The notes beneath the pieces were generated by a model that worked only from the letters and a program-made list of their open reading frames with translations, was not told the DNA's origin and made no database searches. A stretch of 64,000 nt of DNA from Pontibacillus chungwhensis BH030062. Lineage in GTDB: Bacteria; Bacillota; Bacilli; Bacillales; BH030062. This document shows, piece after piece, positions 37,122 to 46,928 of this stretch. A program made the translations under genes and the position numbers. Location: positions 62,001-126,000 of the forward strand of contig NZ_AVBG01000001.1 in the NCBI RefSeq assembly GCF_000770675.1, in the 5' to 3' direction. The number at the start of each line of letters is the position of its first letter. Within the stretch, counting starts at the first letter, position 1.

Positions 37122-37393
37122 GCGAATCTAACCAAAAAAGAGAAGCAGTTGCGTTAAGCTATGATGAAGAGCAATTCAATGCCCCAAAAGTTGTCGCTAA
37201 GGGGAAAGGTGATATTGCTGCCAATATTATTAATAAAGCAAATGATCACCGAGTTCCTATACAAGAAGACCCCACTCTTGTAAAGCTATTAGGAGAGCTT
37301 GATATTAATGAAAAGATACCGGAAGAATTGTATCAAGCCGTTGCCGAAGTATTTGCTTATGTTTATCAGCTCGATAAACAAATGAAGTCTTGA
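37118..37393 (+). CDS. ylqH: FlhB C-terminal-domain-like protein YlqH
   Basis: 91-residue protein corresponding to the cytoplasmic C-terminal domain of the flagellar export gate FlhB. REAVALSYDEEQFNAPKVVA plus KGKGDIA aligns with the FlhB region after the NPTH autocleavage site, but lacks NPTH and all membrane helices. The C-terminal LGELDINEKIPEELYQAVAE also fits FlhB. Overlaps ylqG by four bases, so the two are coupled. In B. subtilis ylqH has the same position. Confidence 0.85.
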   Translation: MSESNQKREAVALSYDEEQFNAPKVVAKGKGDIAANIINKANDHRVPIQEDPTLVKLLGELDINEKIPEELYQAVAEVFAYVYQLDKQMKS

Positions 37394-37446
37394 AGCTTAA
37401 CTGCTTCCGTTACCTAACATATTTAAATCTTAATAAACGACTATTA

Positions 37447-37484
37447 AGCACTTAGATCAAAAACTGATTTTAAGTGCTATTTTT
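37447..37484 (+). terminator. Terminator after ylqH
   Basis: AGCACTTA pairs with TAAGTGCT, followed by A and five T residues. Confidence 0.8.
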
Positions 37485-37664
37485 ATTTATTGTAAGCATC
37501 CATTTAGAATCGTGTCTGCTATTCTAATGATCGTAACTCGTACATCAAGGTACTTATAAAGATTGATATTTTTTATGATGATATTTTTTTTAGCTTAAAA
37601 GTCGAGATAATAGCGGATTTTGTCGGTATATTCTTAATTTTTTTGGAGATACTAGATGAATTTG
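37485..37664. other. AT-rich ylqH-sucC intergenic region
   Basis: No gene. Very AT-rich with T tracts. I see no riboswitch, and no catabolite-response element that meets the consensus. Confidence 0.4.
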
Positions 37665-37692
37665 TAGACAATTCACACATATTTTTTATACA
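37665..37692 (+). promoter_or_regulatory. Candidate promoter of sucCD
   Basis: TAGACA, 16-base spacer, TATACA, about 38 bases before sucC. Confidence 0.5.
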
Positions 37693-37729
37693 ATGGTCAT
37701 GCAGTGACAATTTGATGGGAGGATGGAAG

Positions 37730-38890
37730 ATGAACATTCATGAGTATCAAGGGAAAGAAATTTTACGTAGCTACGGCGTTGCCGTTCCAAGCGGAACAGT
37801 TGCATTTACTGTAGACGAAGCTGTAGAAGCCGCTAAAGGCTTAAGTACAGATGTATCTGTAGTAAAAGCACAAATCCATGCAGGGGGCCGCGGAAAAGCT
37901 GGTGGTGTTAAAGTAGCCAAAAATATAGATGAAGTCCGTACATATGCTGAGGAAATTTTGGGCAAACAGCTTGTGACTCATCAAACGGGTCCTCAAGGGA
38001 AAGAAGTTAAGCGCTTACTCATTGAAGAAGGCTGTGATATTCAAAAAGAATATTACGTTGGTATTGTACTAGACCGCGTCACTTCACGTGTAACGATGAT
38101 GGCTTCTGAAGAAGGCGGTACTGAAATTGAAGAAGTAGCAGCTGAAACACCAGAGAAAATTTTCAAAGAAGTAATCGATCCTGTTACGGGTTTAATGCCT
38201 TATCAAGCTCGTCGCTTAGCATTTAACATTAACATTCCAGATGAACTGTTAGGGAAAGCGGTTAAATTTATGATGGGTCTTTATCAAGTATTTGTTGAAA
38301 AAGATTGTTCCATTGCAGAGATTAACCCGCTTGTAACTACAGGAGACGGCCAAGTAATGGCGCTTGATGCGAAGTTAAACTTTGATGATAACGCTTTATA
38401 TCGCCAAAAAGATGTATTTGAACTTCGTGATTTAGATGAAGAAGATCCAAAAGAAATCGAAGCTTCTCAATATGACCTAAGCTATATTGCTTTAGATGGT
38501 AATATTGGCTGTATGGTTAATGGTGCTGGTCTTGCGATGGCGACAATGGACACGATTAAGCACTATGGCGGAGACCCCGCTAACTTCCTTGACGTTGGGG
38601 GAGGCGCAACTACTGAAAAGGTAACAGAAGCTTTCAAAATCATTTTGTCCGACAACAGTGTTAAGGGTATTCTTGTTAATATCTTCGGTGGAATTATGAA
38701 ATGTGATGTCATTGCAGAAGGTGTCGTTGCGGCAACGAAAGAAGTTGGTCTTGAAATTCCACTTGTTGTGCGTCTAGAAGGAACAAACGTGGAACAAGGT
38801 AAGAAAATCCTTGATGAATCAGGCCTGAACATTGTTGCATCCGAATCTATGGCCGAAGCAGCACAGAAAATCGTAGAACTAGTAAAATAA
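37730..38890 (+). CDS. sucC: Succinyl-CoA synthetase beta subunit (ADP-forming)
   Basis: TCA-cycle enzyme making succinate and ATP (or GTP) from succinyl-CoA. ATP-grasp signatures: [39 protein letters not shown] and [13 protein letters not shown]. 386 residues from ATG 37730, which has GGGAGGATGGAAG before it; the upstream GTG-like extension to 37643 is leader. Sixteen bases before sucD. Confidence 0.97.
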   Translation: MNIHEYQGKEILRSYGVAVPSGTVAFTVDEAVEAAKGLSTDVSVVKAQIHAGGRGKAGGVKVAKNIDEVRTYAEEILGKQLVTHQTGPQGKEVKRLLIEEGCDIQKEYYVGIVLDRVTSRVTMMASEEGGTEIEEVAAETPEKIFKEVIDPVTGLMPYQARRLAFNINIPDELLGKAVKFMMGLYQVFVEKDCSIAEINPLVTTGDGQVMALDAKLNFDDNALYRQKDVFELRDLDEEDPKEIEASQYDLSYIALDGNIGCMVNGAGLAMATMDTIKHYGGDPANFLDVGGGATTEKVTEAFKIILSDNSVKGILVNIFGGIMKCDVIAEGVVAATKEVGLEIPLVVRLEGTNVEQGKKILDESGLNIVASESMAEAAQKIVELVK

Positions 38891-38906
38891 GAAAGGACGG
38901 ACAAAA

Positions 38907-39809
38907 ATGAGTGTATATATTAATAAAGATACTAAAGTCATTGTACAAGGTATTACAGGGGCTACAGCCCTTTTCCATACGAAGCAAATGCTTGAATACG
39001 GTACCCAAATCGTAGGCGGTGTAACACCGAAAAAAGGCGGTACTGAAGTTGAAGGAGTCCCTGTATTTAACACTGTAGAAGAAGCTGTTGAAGAAACAGG
39101 CGCAACAGCATCTGTTGTGTATGTACCAGCCGCATTTGCTGCTGATGCAATTATGGAAGCAGTTGATGCTGAGCTTGATCTTGTAATTTGTATTACAGAG
39201 CACATTCCTGTTATTGACATGGTAAAGGTTAAGCGTTATATGGAAGGGAAGAAAACACGCTTAGTTGGACCAAACTGTCCAGGTGTAATTACGCCAGAAG
39301 AATGTAAGATAGGTATTATGCCAGGATACATTCATAAGAAAGGACACATCGGTGTCGTATCTAGAAGTGGTACATTAACATATGAAGCCGTACATCAACT
39401 TTCTGAGGCTGGTATTGGTCAGTCTACAGCTGTAGGAATTGGTGGAGACCCAGTAAATGGAACTGATTTCATCGATGTCTTGCAAGCTTTTCAGGATGAT
39501 CCGGACACCTATGGAGTAATCATGATTGGTGAAATAGGCGGAACAGCTGAAGAAGAAGCAGCCCAATTTGTTAAAGACAACATGGATAAACCAGTCGTCG
39601 GCTTTATTGGGGGGCGCACAGCACCTCCTGGTAAACGTATGGGACACGCAGGTGCCATTATTTCAGGCGGTAAAGGTACAGCAGAGGAAAAGATTAAAGT
39701 CATGAACGAGTGTGGCATACAAGTTGCTGAAACTCCTGCTGTTATGGGGGAAACACTCATAAACGTGTTAAAAGAGAACAATATCTACGATAAATGTAAA
39801 ACTCATTAA
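38907..39809 (+). CDS. sucD: Succinyl-CoA synthetase alpha subunit
   Basis: CoA-binding and catalytic subunit. N-terminal Rossmann fold ([18 protein letters not shown]), [26 protein letters not shown], and the phosphorylated histidine His247 in [19 protein letters not shown]. 300 residues. AGAAAGGACGGACAAAA before ATG. Followed by a strong terminator. Confidence 0.97.
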   Translation: MSVYINKDTKVIVQGITGATALFHTKQMLEYGTQIVGGVTPKKGGTEVEGVPVFNTVEEAVEETGATASVVYVPAAFAADAIMEAVDAELDLVICITEHIPVIDMVKVKRYMEGKKTRLVGPNCPGVITPEECKIGIMPGYIHKKGHIGVVSRSGTLTYEAVHQLSEAGIGQSTAVGIGGDPVNGTDFIDVLQAFQDDPDTYGVIMIGEIGGTAEEEAAQFVKDNMDKPVVGFIGGRTAPPGKRMGHAGAIISGGKGTAEEKIKVMNECGIQVAETPAVMGETLINVLKENNIYDKCKTH

Positions 39810-39818
39810 GATTTTAGG

Positions 39819-39849
39819 AAGGTGCTCCTAGTTGTAGGAGCACCTTTTT
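39819..39849 (+). terminator. Terminator after sucD
   Basis: AAGGTGCTCCTA, GTTG loop, TAGGAGCACCTT, then T residues. Confidence 0.92.
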
Positions 39850-39886
39850 AAACGATTTCCTATATTAAATGAAGGGACGAGTTCAC

Positions 39887-40771
39887 TTGGAAGAAAGAAC
39901 ATTAAGATTGGCTCTTATACATCAAACAAAAGGAGCAAGTCGTGTTTTATTAAGGCAATTTCTTCAGTTTGATCCCTCTTTAAAGTTTGTTTTTTCACTC
40001 TCCGTCAAAGATCTTACCTCAAATTTTAAACTTTCCTCAAAAAGAGCTTCCACATTTGTTACTCACCTCCACTCAGTTTCTAATCGAAAGCAGCTCCTTA
40101 CAAATTTATCAGAATGCGCTTTACTTCCATTTTGGCATCCTAATTATCCTAGATCATTAAGAAGTATTCCTGATGCCCCATTACTTCTCTATGCAAAGGG
40201 AGATATAAAGCTTTTGGGTAAGGATTCGTACTTAAGTATAGTAGGAACTAGAAAGTGTTCAAATCTTGCATTAGCTTCTGTGAAGAAGGTGCTTCCTCCA
40301 TTATTAAATGAAGGATTTGTTATCGTAAGCGGGATGGCTGAAGGGATTGATTCCGTTGCTCATGAGCTGACCGAAGACCTGGGTGGAAAGACCATAGCTG
40401 TATTAGGATTTGGTTTTCAGTATTGTTATCCTAAAGTAAATAAACCACTAATGCAGACATTAGCTCATAATCATCTCTTGTTATCCGAATACCCTCCTCA
40501 TATTCCCCCAAGGAAATGGCATTTCCCTGAACGAAACAGAATTATAAGCGGCCTAGGCTTTGGAACCTTAGTGGTAGAAGCTAAAGAACGAAGCGGTACA
40601 TTAATAACAGTTGATCAAGCTTTAGAACAAGGAAGAGAAGTTTTTGCAATCCCAGGCTCTATATTGAATGATTTTTCCAGTGGGTGTAATAAGATGATAC
40701 AAGATGGCGCTAAATTAGTGCAAAATGCCCATGACATATTAGAAGAATGGGAAGTTCAAAAGGGAAAATAG
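39887..40771 (+). CDS. dprA: DNA processing protein DprA/Smf
   Basis: Loads RecA on incoming single-stranded DNA during transformation. The core Rossmann domain has YLSIVGTRKCSN, VIVSGMAEGIDSVAHE, GKTIAVLGFGF, FPERNRIISGLG, KERSGTLITVDQALEQGREV and FAIPGSI. 294 residues from TTG 39887, chosen because AAGGGA lies nine bases upstream; the ATG at 39869 has no such site. In the usual place between sucD and topA. Confidence 0.93.
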   Translation: MEERTLRLALIHQTKGASRVLLRQFLQFDPSLKFVFSLSVKDLTSNFKLSSKRASTFVTHLHSVSNRKQLLTNLSECALLPFWHPNYPRSLRSIPDAPLLLYAKGDIKLLGKDSYLSIVGTRKCSNLALASVKKVLPPLLNEGFVIVSGMAEGIDSVAHELTEDLGGKTIAVLGFGFQYCYPKVNKPLMQTLAHNHLLLSEYPPHIPPRKWHFPERNRIISGLGFGTLVVEAKERSGTLITVDQALEQGREVFAIPGSILNDFSSGCNKMIQDGAKLVQNAHDILEEWEVQKGK

Positions 40772-40836
40772 TGTCGAAAGCTGTCATAAAATCAATATTT
40801 TTCCGTTTTGCTATTCATTTTGTTTCTATAATTTGT

Positions 40837-40865
40837 TTGACAAATGAATAAGAAGTATTTAATAA
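40837..40865 (+). promoter_or_regulatory. Probable sigma-A promoter of topA
   Basis: TTGACA, 17-base spacer, TAATAA, 80 bases before topA. Confidence 0.65.
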
Positions 40866-40945
40866 TAGGGAAGATTTAATTTAAAACAAACGTTTACACA
40901 TAAAATGAATAAAATAAAGAATAACCTCATCTAGGAGGATACTAT

Positions 40946-43027
40946 ATGGCAGATTATCTTGTTATCGTAGAATCACCAGCAAAAGCAAAGACAATAGAGA
41001 AATACTTAGGAAAAAAGTATACCGTAAAAGCATCAATGGGACATGTAATTGACCTACCCAAAAGTCAAATGGGTGTAAATGTAGAAGAAGGATACACCCC
41101 GAAATACATTACTATTCGAGGCAAAGGGCCTGTATTAAAAGAAATCAAAACAGCTGCTAAGAAAGCCAAGAAAGTCTATCTCGCAGCCGACCCCGATAGA
41201 GAAGGGGAAGCAATTGCCTGGCACTTAGCTCATAGCTTAAATATGGATGAGACATCTCAATGTCGTGTTGTGTTTAATGAGATTACGAAAGATGCAATAA
41301 AGGAATCGTTTAAGCATCCTCGTACAATTGATATGGATCTTGTAAACGCACAGCAAGCAAGAAGGGTTTTAGATCGATTAGTTGGTTACAACATTAGCCC
41401 GTTATTATGGAAAAAAGTAAAAAAAGGTCTTAGTGCAGGACGAGTACAATCAGTAGCCGTTAAAATGATTATGGACCGGGAGAATGAAATTAAAAATTTC
41501 GAACCTGAAGAGTATTGGTCCATTGATGGGAACTTTATGAAAGATAATGAACAGTTTGAAGGTGCTTTTTATGGCATAGATGGTAAAAAGCAAAAACTAG
41601 GCTCTAGAGAAGATGTTGATAAGATTCTTTCTAAAATGAACGAGGAAGACTTCAATGTCGACAAAGTAAACAAAAGAGAACGTCGCCGTAATCCAGCTTC
41701 ACCATTCACAACATCATCTTTACAACAAGAAGCAGCGCGGAAATTAAATTTCCGTGCTAAGAAGACAATGATGATGGCTCAACAATTATATGAAGGAATT
41801 CAGCTTAGTAAAAAAGAGGGAACAGTTGGTTTGATTACCTATATGCGTACTGACTCAACTCGTATCTCCCAAACAGCTAAGGATGAAGCTGCTGGATATA
41901 TTGAAGAACAGTATGGAAAGGACTATCTTGGATCAGGGAGTCAAAAGAAGTCACAGAAATCGCAAAATGCTCAAGATGCACACGAAGCGATTCGTCCAAC
42001 TTCCTCTCTCCGTACTCCAAAGGCAATGAAAGAATATTTGTCTAGAGATCAGTATCGATTGTATAAATTAATCTGGGAACGTTTTGTTGCTAGCCAAATG
42101 GCTCCTGCTGTTCTTGATACCATGACCGTTCACTTATTAAATCAAGGCGTAGAGTTTAGAGCTACCGGTTCTAAAGTTAAATTTAAAGGGTTTATGAAAG
42201 TATATGTTGAAGGCAACGATGATAATAAGAAAGAAGAAGATAAGATGTTGCCAGAATTGGAAGAGGGCACTACGGTTAAAGCAGAGAGCATTCAACCGAA
42301 TCAACACTTCACTCAGCCTCCACCACGTTACACAGAAGCTCGTCTTGTACGTACATTAGAGGAGATGGGAATAGGACGTCCATCCACATACGCTCCTACC
42401 CTGGATACAATTCAAAGAAGAGGATATGTGAGTTTAGATAATAAACGATTTGTCCCCACTGAATTAGGTGAGATCGTGATTGAATTATTGAAAGAGTATT
42501 TCCCTGAAATCATTAATGTCGATTTCACTGTACAAATGGAAGGAAATCTCGATGCCGTTGAAGAGGGGAACAAAGAATGGGTTCAAATTATCGATGACTT
42601 TTATCAAGATTTCGAAAAGCGTTTAACAACTGCTGAGAAAGAAATGGAAGAAATCGAAATTAAAGATGAACCTGCAGGAATTGACTGCGAAGAATGTGGT
42701 CACGAAATGGTTTACAAAATGGGCCGTTATGGTAAGTTCCTGGCTTGTTCCAATTTCCCGGATTGCCGTAATACAAAGCCAATATTAAAAGAAATTGGCG
42801 TTAAATGCCCTCGATGCAAAGAAGGTAATGTTGTTGAACGTAAAAGTAAAAAGAAACGCACGTTCTATGGCTGTGATCGTTATCCTGAATGTGAGTTTAT
42901 TTCATGGGATAAACCAATCAGTCGTCCATGTCCGAAATGTGAATCAATGCTAGTAGAGAAGAAAGCTAAAAAAGGAACACAAGTGCAGTGTTCTGAATGT
43001 GACTATAAAGAAGAACTCCAGCAATAA
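40946..43027 (+). CDS. topA: DNA topoisomerase I
   Basis: Type IA topoisomerase that relaxes negative supercoils. Toprim domain at the N-terminus ([32 protein letters not shown]), active-site Tyr299 in [11 protein letters not shown], and three C-terminal zinc ribbons (CEECGHEM...CSNFPDC, CPRC...CDRYPEC, CPKC...CSEC). 693 residues. ATCTAGGAGGATACTAT before ATG. Confidence 0.97.
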   Translation: MADYLVIVESPAKAKTIEKYLGKKYTVKASMGHVIDLPKSQMGVNVEEGYTPKYITIRGKGPVLKEIKTAAKKAKKVYLAADPDREGEAIAWHLAHSLNMDETSQCRVVFNEITKDAIKESFKHPRTIDMDLVNAQQARRVLDRLVGYNISPLLWKKVKKGLSAGRVQSVAVKMIMDRENEIKNFEPEEYWSIDGNFMKDNEQFEGAFYGIDGKKQKLGSREDVDKILSKMNEEDFNVDKVNKRERRRNPASPFTTSSLQQEAARKLNFRAKKTMMMAQQLYEGIQLSKKEGTVGLITYMRTDSTRISQTAKDEAAGYIEEQYGKDYLGSGSQKKSQKSQNAQDAHEAIRPTSSLRTPKAMKEYLSRDQYRLYKLIWERFVASQMAPAVLDTMTVHLLNQGVEFRATGSKVKFKGFMKVYVEGNDDNKKEEDKMLPELEEGTTVKAESIQPNQHFTQPPPRYTEARLVRTLEEMGIGRPSTYAPTLDTIQRRGYVSLDNKRFVPTELGEIVIELLKEYFPEIINVDFTVQMEGNLDAVEEGNKEWVQIIDDFYQDFEKRLTTAEKEMEEIEIKDEPAGIDCEECGHEMVYKMGRYGKFLACSNFPDCRNTKPILKEIGVKCPRCKEGNVVERKSKKKRTFYGCDRYPECEFISWDKPISRPCPKCESMLVEKKAKKGTQVQCSECDYKEELQQ

Positions 43028-43055
43028 GCATAAGGGGCTATCCCCTTATGCTTTT
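43026..43055 (+). terminator. Terminator after topA
   Basis: AAGCATAAGGGG, CTAT loop, CCCCTTATGCTT and T residues; overlaps the stop codon. Confidence 0.92.
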
Positions 43056-43147
43056 ATTTATGAGCAATAATCGTATAATCTCCGAACAAACGATTTCAGG
43101 TAAGGGCAAGATAGTTTAAGACTCGAGGCTGAGACACCTCATTGCAT

Positions 43148-43325
43148 GTGGGGCCGTTACTTTTATTGAGAGTTAGGGGGGTCTGGGGAACGACTCGCTT
43201 TCCGCAGGCGAGCTGTCGAGCCTCCTCACTCACTACGTTCGCTCCGGGGTCTCGTCGACCTCTTTCTCCTGCTGGAGTCTCCCCGTCCCCCAAACACCCC
43301 ATATCAGAATTTGTATAACGTCCCA
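43148..43325 (-). repeat. Family A structured repeat, copy A1
   Basis: Inner arms GGGGG-GTCT-GGGGA (43176-43189) and TCCCC-GT-CCCCC (43280-43291) pair. Outer TGGG..CGTTA and TAACG.CCCA also pair. On the minus strand it reads GGGAGACTCCAGCAGGAG, GAGACCCCGGAGCGAACG and TGCGGAAAGCGAGTCGTTC in order. I have seen this pattern in Bacillaceae intergenic DNA. The open frame 43096-43338 across it is not a gene. Confidence 0.75.
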
Positions 43326-43376
43326 TTAGCACCATCATGGCTGAGGTTCAACAATCCGCCCGCCCATATATAGCAT

Positions 43377-43676
43377 GCTTCCGTTCCCTCAATATATGGC
43401 AAAGGTGGTTCGGGAAATTGCGAGACTCCTGCGGCAGCAGGAGTTAGTCTAAATACGGCGAGGAGGACCTAGCGTGATAAGTCATCTTTTTTCCAAAGGC
43501 TAATCGCCTTTTCCAAAAAGCTGTCTTATCCGTACGATCCTAGGCACCACGCCTGCACTTTTCAATCTAGGGGAGCCCCCGCAGAGAGCGAAAGCGTTCG
43601 AGGAGGATTCCCAGCTCGCCGCGGAAAGCGAGTGATTTCCCGAACCACCTTATTCTCAACTTGAGTAAACGGAAGC
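43377..43676 (+). repeat. Family A structured repeat, copy A2 (interrupted by B3)
   Basis: GGTGGTTCGGGAAAT (43404-43418) and ATTTCCCGAACCACC (43635-43649) are perfectly complementary over 15 bases. Outside them GCTTCCGTT and AACGGAAGC, with CTCAA and TTGAG, pair again. Internal marks GCGAGACTCCTGCGG and GCGGAAAGCGAGTGATT match A1 in the opposite orientation. A family B element sits inside. Confidence 0.8.
43453..43563 (-). repeat. Family B structured repeat, copy B3 nested in A2
   Basis: Minus strand: CGTACGGATAAG and CTTATCACGCTAG constants as in B1/B2, arms AGGAT/GTCCT, core AAAGGC/GCCTTT and a T-run/A-run stem. It splits A2 between TTAGTCT and GGGAGCCCCCGCAG, so it arrived after A2. Confidence 0.75.
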
Positions 43677-43798
43677 ATCCTCTCAACTTTTAGTCTTCCA
43701 CATAAGAGTCTAATGATTGTAATTGATCTTTTGATGGAATTTATAGTTGAACCATCCCTCCCTTACAAACTGTTAAAAAATACTTAAAATAATTTTAA

Positions 43799-43827
43799 TT
43801 GACACTAGTAGGTCATCAAGCTATAAT
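43799..43827 (+). promoter_or_regulatory. Consensus sigma-A promoter upstream of xerC
   Basis: TTGACA, exactly 17 bases, TATAAT: perfect consensus. It would give a leader of about 180 bases before xerC. A second, weaker candidate (TTGCAT-17-TTAATA) lies at 43957-43985. Confidence 0.8.
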
Positions 43828-43959
43828 CGTTGAGTGGTAAGGGAATATACTTGACAGAAATTAGTATATTTGCTCTTTGTCATGGATATGCTAGCAATGA
43901 TAATTTACAAAGGTTTAGGAACAATTCAGAATTTTGTTACAATTAAGTAAAATTCATTG

Positions 43960-44008
43960 CATAAGGTATATTATCTGTGTTAATATTTAAGCGCCTTATG
44001 TGAGGTGA
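43960..44008 (+). promoter_or_regulatory. Hairpin next to the xerC ribosome-binding site
   Basis: CATAAGG (43960) is complementary to CCTTATG (43994), which ends one base before GAGGTGA, the Shine-Dalgarno sequence. The stem would sit beside it and could influence xerC translation. Short stem, so tentative. Confidence 0.35.
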
Positions 44009-44012
44009 GCTG

Positions 44013-44927
44013 ATGAATGATAATCAACGTCAAATAAACTTATTCACGGAGTACTTACAAATTGAAAAGAACGCTTCATCATATACGATCCACTTTTACC
44101 AAAGTGACCTCCATTCCTTTAAAGCATTTTTGCAAAGAGAAGGAGATCTAAGTTGGGAGGAAGTGGATTATCCCATTATTAGAGTCTTTTTAACAGAGCT
44201 CTATGACCAGCAACTATCTCGAAGGTCGGTTTCGAGAAAGCTTTCAAGCTTACGATCGTTTTATCGCTTCTTAGAAAGGGAAGGCCATGTAGAGTCTAAT
44301 CCTTTCTTGCATGTTTCTTTGCCAAAGCAGCAAAATCCAATCCCTTCATTCTTATATGAAGAAGAGTTGGATAAGTTATTTCATGTGAGTAATATGGAAG
44401 AACCTTTAGGCCAAAGAAATCAAGCTATTTTAGAACTCCTTTATGCGACAGGGATGCGAATAAGTGAATGTGTAACGTGTGAGTTATCTGATATAGATCT
44501 TGAGCTTGGTACGGTTCTAGTTCGAGGTAAGGGAAGGAAGGAACGTTACATTCCTTTTGGGAGCTTTGCAAGAGATGCTTTAAAACACTACATTTATAAT
44601 GGAAGAAACTCGTTATTAGAGAAATCTGGAATGGAAACTGGAGCAATCTGGCTTAACGCAAAAGGTTCTCCATTAACTGACCGGGGAGTTAGGTTAGTCC
44701 TAAATAAAATGGTAGAAAAAGCAGCTATGACTATTCATGTCCATCCTCATATGCTTAGGCATACGTTTGCTACTCATATGTTAAATGAAGGGGCAGATTT
44801 ACGTTCCGTTCAGGAATTATTAGGACATGAGCACCTAACCTCTACTCAAATCTATACACACGTAACGAAAGGTCATTTAAAAAACGTATACATGAATAGC
44901 CATCCACGAGCAGGTAAGGATGAATAA
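44013..44927 (+). CDS. xerC: Tyrosine recombinase XerC (CodV)
   Basis: Chromosome dimer resolution recombinase acting with XerD at dif. N-terminal SAM-like core-binding domain (1-100), catalytic domain with Arg149 in YATGMRISECV, GKGRKER lysine region, HPHMLRHTFATH and nucleophile Tyr281 in STQIYTHVT. 304 residues. GAGGTGAGCTG before ATG. Heads xerC-hslV-hslU-codY as in B. subtilis, but trmFO is not upstream. Confidence 0.96.
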   Translation: MNDNQRQINLFTEYLQIEKNASSYTIHFYQSDLHSFKAFLQREGDLSWEEVDYPIIRVFLTELYDQQLSRRSVSRKLSSLRSFYRFLEREGHVESNPFLHVSLPKQQNPIPSFLYEEELDKLFHVSNMEEPLGQRNQAILELLYATGMRISECVTCELSDIDLELGTVLVRGKGRKERYIPFGSFARDALKHYIYNGRNSLLEKSGMETGAIWLNAKGSPLTDRGVRLVLNKMVEKAAMTIHVHPHMLRHTFATHMLNEGADLRSVQELLGHEHLTSTQIYTHVTKGHLKNVYMNSHPRAGKDE

Positions 44928-44946
44928 ATGAAATGAGGTGGAGTTT

Positions 44947-45495
44947 TTGGAACAACAATTTCACGCAACAACGATTTTTGCCGTTCAACATAATGGACAA
45001 TGTGCAATGAGCGGAGATGGGCAAGTTACATTTGGAAATGCAGTTGTAATGAAACATAAAGCAAAAAAAGTTCGTAGGTTATTTAAAGGGCAAGTCCTGG
45101 CTGGATTTGCAGGCTCTGTAGCTGATGCTTTCACGTTATTTGAGAAATTTGAAGCAAAGCTTGAGGCTTATAATGGAAACTTGGCACGTGCAGCTGTAGA
45201 GCTTGCAAAAGAATGGCGTAGTGACAAAGTTCTGCGTAAGCTTGAGGCGATGTTAATTGTGATGAACAAAGACGACCTATTTCTTGTTTCGGGTACCGGT
45301 GAAGTCATTGAACCTGATGATGGTGTAATTGCAATTGGATCTGGAGGACACTATGCGTTAAGTGCAGGCCGTGCTTTGAAACGTTACTCTCCTGAGAAAA
45401 GTGCAACAGAAATTGCACAAGCAGCTCTAGAAATCGCAGGAGAAATATGTGTGTATACTAATAATGAAATCGTATTAGAATCGCTGGAGGACTAA
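44947..45495 (+). CDS. hslV: ATP-dependent protease subunit HslV (ClpQ/CodW)
   Basis: Peptidase ring of the HslVU (ClpYQ) protease. [20 protein letters not shown] and VTFGNAVV at the N-terminus, [33 protein letters not shown] and [10 protein letters not shown] follow the family. TTG 44947 is preferred, with GAGGTGGAG before it; GTG 44938 would add three residues. The segment before the ATT is MEQQFH, without the Ser-Ser of B. subtilis CodW (MSSFHATTI). 182 residues. Confidence 0.95.
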   Translation: MEQQFHATTIFAVQHNGQCAMSGDGQVTFGNAVVMKHKAKKVRRLFKGQVLAGFAGSVADAFTLFEKFEAKLEAYNGNLARAAVELAKEWRSDKVLRKLEAMLIVMNKDDLFLVSGTGEVIEPDDGVIAIGSGGHYALSAGRALKRYSPEKSATEIAQAALEIAGEICVYTNNEIVLESLED

Positions 45496-45510
45496 GGGAG
45501 GTCTTTATCG

Positions 45511-46905
45511 ATGAGTGAAAACTTAACGCCTAGACAAATAGTTGAACGCTTAGATCAATATATCATTGGTCAAAATAATGCCAAAAAAGCTGTAGCGATC
45601 GCTTTGCGTAATCGCTATCGACGCATGCAATTGGATGATAAGTTAAAAGACGAAATTGTTCCTAAAAATATATTAATGATGGGTCCAACAGGAGTAGGTA
45701 AAACAGAGATTGCTCGAAGATTAGCGAAGCTTGTTGGTGCTCCATTTGTGAAGGTTGAAGCTACGAAATTTACTGAAGTAGGTTATGTGGGTCGTGACGT
45801 TGAATCCATGGTAAGAGACCTTATGGAGACAGCAGTCCGTATGGTGAAAGAAGAAAAAATGGAACAAGTGAAAGGGAAAGCTGAAGAGCGTGCGAACCAA
45901 CGTATTGTTGAATATTTGGTGCCTAAAAAGAAAAAACAAAATAATTTTAAAAACCCATTAGAGATGTTTTTCTCAGGTCAAGAAGACGCACAGCAGAGTG
46001 AAGATCGTTCAGAAGAACAGAATGTAGAGCAAAAAAGAAAGCAAGCTTCTCACAAGCTTGCAATGGGTGAGCTAGAAGATACAATGATTACGATAGAAGT
46101 TGAAGAGCAACAATCTTCCATGTTTGATATGTTGCAAGGCTCGGGTATGGAACAAATGGGGATGAATATGCAAGATGCCTTTAGTCAATTCATGCCGAAA
46201 AAGTCTAAGAAACGCCGACTTTCTGTAAAGGACGCTCGTAAGGTGCTTACCCAAGATGAAGCTCAAAAGCTAATTGATATGGATGAAGTATCTCAAGATG
46301 CAGTAGAACGCGTAGAGCAAAATGGAATGATCTTTGTAGATGAAATTGATAAAGTAGCTGGTGGAAATGAACAGTCGTCTGGCAATGTCTCAAGAGAAGG
46401 CGTTCAACGCGATATTTTACCAATTGTAGAAGGATCTACAGTTGTTACAAAACATGGGCCTGTAAAAACGGACCATATTCTATTTGTGGCAGCGGGAGCA
46501 TTCCATATGTCTAAGCCTTCAGATTTAATTCCTGAGTTACAAGGACGTTTTCCAATCCGTGTAGAGCTTGAGAAACTCACTGTAGAAGATTTTGTGAACA
46601 TTCTCACTGAACCATCAAATGCACTATTGAAACAATATAAAGCTTTACTTGAAACAGAAGGTATAAATGTGGAATTTTCTGACGAAGCTGTTACCAGATT
46701 AGCAGAAGTAGCTTTTGAAGTGAATCAGGAAACAGATAATATCGGTGCACGTAGGTTGCACACTATTTTAGAGAAGCTATTAGAGGATCTTTCCTTTGAA
46801 GCTCCAGATGTTCATATGGAAACCATTGAAATCACTAAAGCTTATGTAGATGACAAATTAGCATCGATTGCCAAGAATAAAGACTTAAGTCAATTTATTT
46901 TATAG
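45511..46905 (+). CDS. hslU: ATP-dependent protease ATPase subunit HslU (ClpY)
   Basis: AAA+ unfoldase for Hsl[21 protein letters not shown] at the start, Walker [34 protein letters not shown], an inserted I domain (about residues 120-240, Gln/Met-rich), Walker [12 protein letters not shown], and C-terminal [20 protein letters not shown]. 464 residues. AAGGGAGGTCTTTATCG before ATG. Confidence 0.97.
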   Translation: MSENLTPRQIVERLDQYIIGQNNAKKAVAIALRNRYRRMQLDDKLKDEIVPKNILMMGPTGVGKTEIARRLAKLVGAPFVKVEATKFTEVGYVGRDVESMVRDLMETAVRMVKEEKMEQVKGKAEERANQRIVEYLVPKKKKQNNFKNPLEMFFSGQEDAQQSEDRSEEQNVEQKRKQASHKLAMGELEDTMITIEVEEQQSSMFDMLQGSGMEQMGMNMQDAFSQFMPKKSKKRRLSVKDARKVLTQDEAQKLIDMDEVSQDAVERVEQNGMIFVDEIDKVAGGNEQSSGNVSREGVQRDILPIVEGSTVVTKHGPVKTDHILFVAAGAFHMSKPSDLIPELQGRFPIRVELEKLTVEDFVNILTEPSNALLKQYKALLETEGINVEFSDEAVTRLAEVAFEVNQETDNIGARRLHTILEKLLEDLSFEAPDVHMETIEITKAYVDDKLASIAKNKDLSQFIL

Positions 46906-46928
46906 ACACACTGATTAGGAGGATCAAT

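Noticed and set aside
43096-43338. 80-codon minus-strand frame after topA
   Set aside because: It coincides with repeat A1; its residues follow from the repeat sequence.
43148-43676. Possible CRISPR array or insertion sequence in the topA-xerC gap
   Set aside because: No regularly spaced direct repeats and no transposase frame; the structure is nested inverted repeats.
43923-43937. CodY-box-like AATTCAGAATTTT upstream of xerC
   Set aside because: About ten of fifteen positions match the consensus; too weak in AT-rich DNA.
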